A DNA stretch of 23,846 nt. It comes from JBKEDH01 sp047975295. GTDB taxonomy: Bacteria > Bacteroidota > Bacteroidia > Flavobacteriales > Flavobacteriaceae. Position numbers and translations under genes: made by a program. The first letter of the stretch is position 1; each line of letters begins with the position of its first letter. Location of the stretch: assembly GCA_047975295.1 (NCBI GenBank), contig JBKEDH010000052.1:1-23846 (forward strand), written 5' to 3'. The notes under the pieces were generated by a model that was not told the DNA's origin, did no database searches, and saw nothing but the letters and a program-made list of their open reading frames with translations. Shown in pieces: positions 23,798 through 23,846 of this stretch.

Positions 23798-23828
23798 AAA
23801 AACCCTAACTAAAAAAGTTAAGGTTTTT
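23798..23828. terminator. Bidirectional terminator after the sulfurtransferase gene
   Basis: AAAAACCCTAAC at 23798-23809 pairs with GTTAAGGTTTTT at 23817-23828 with one mismatch (12-bp stem, 7-nt loop), ending in five T residues. On the other strand it would end in a T tract too, which suits a minus-strand RNA gene just to its right. Confidence 0.8.
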
Positions 23829-23832
23829 ATTG

Positions 23833-23846
23833 CGGAAGAAGAGGGA
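23833..23846 (-). tRNA. Possible 3' end of tRNA-Ser, cut by the window edge
   Basis: Read on the minus strand, the last 14 bases are TCCCTCTTCTTCCG. This fits the end of a tRNA: T-stem 3' strand CCCTC, acceptor 3' strand TTCTTCC and discriminator G, which would pair with a 5' GGAAGAA and is characteristic of serine tRNAs. CCA is not encoded (CAA follows). A terminator lies 4 bp downstream. Only 14 nt are visible, so this is a suggestion. Confidence 0.35.

Overview
The window reads as the chromosome of a member of the Bacteroidota, most likely a marine-type Flavobacteriaceae. The evidence is AT-rich DNA, almost no Shine-Dalgarno sequences, several promoters of the TTG-N18-21-TAnnTTTG type used by the Bacteroidota housekeeping sigma factor, and typical families (DUF4834, a YfhO-type membrane protein, an outer-membrane PF13557-like protein, a TPR-like sensor kinase). 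Genes are tightly packed and there are no insertion sequences, phage genes, CRISPR arrays or complete RNA genes. No genus can be named from the sequence alone.

Layout. (1) 50-2997, + strand: the distal half of a histidine operon, hisH-hisA-hisF-hisIE, covering the last steps from phosphoribosyl-ATP to imidazole-glycerol phosphate. hisH has a TTG start directly after a tandem array of about 12 copies of a 7-bp unit. A second, degenerate heptamer array and an 11-bp inverted repeat lie just before hisF. (2) 3004-7213: a divergent four-gene two-component module. On the minus strand are a LuxR-type response regulator and a short membrane protein that is clearly a degenerate histidine kinase, with no phospho-acceptor His, no N-box Asn and no G1 box. 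On the plus strand are a stand-alone receiver and a complete TPR-like sensor kinase. The degenerate protein aligns without gaps to the complete kinase around the missing His, so the module pairs an active kinase with a pseudokinase paralogue. This is the most likely unusual system here. (3) 7208-9267, minus: a putative outer-membrane protein and a GNAT-like protein, probably one operon, ending in a shared stop hexamer with the kinase. (4) 9396-14870, plus: DUF4834, YfhO-like, GT4 glycosyltransferase and MOP flippase, the last three with no gap or a 1-nt overlap, closed by a strong bidirectional terminator. They look like an envelope glycan assembly and export unit.

(5) 14936-16096, minus: a secreted Tyr/His- then Asn/Ser/Arg/Thr-rich protein, followed by a 354-bp gene-free stretch with repeated GATTATA motifs and a GC-rich terminator. 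(6) 16451-19234, minus: uvrA. (7) 19453-20248, plus: an ECF sigma factor followed by a 48-residue protein and no anti-sigma gene, ending in a perfect hairpin that overlaps the 3' end of nth. (8) 20270-21430: nth (endonuclease III without its iron-sulphur cysteines, minus) and a Bcp-type peroxiredoxin (plus), transcribed divergently from interleaved promoters. (9) 21580-23797, plus: a dicarboxylate/amino-acid:cation symporter overlapping a mercaptopyruvate-type sulfurtransferase, then a hairpin, then what may be the last 14 nt of a minus-strand tRNA-Ser cut by the window edge.

Protein families are assigned by reading translated motifs; no database search was run.
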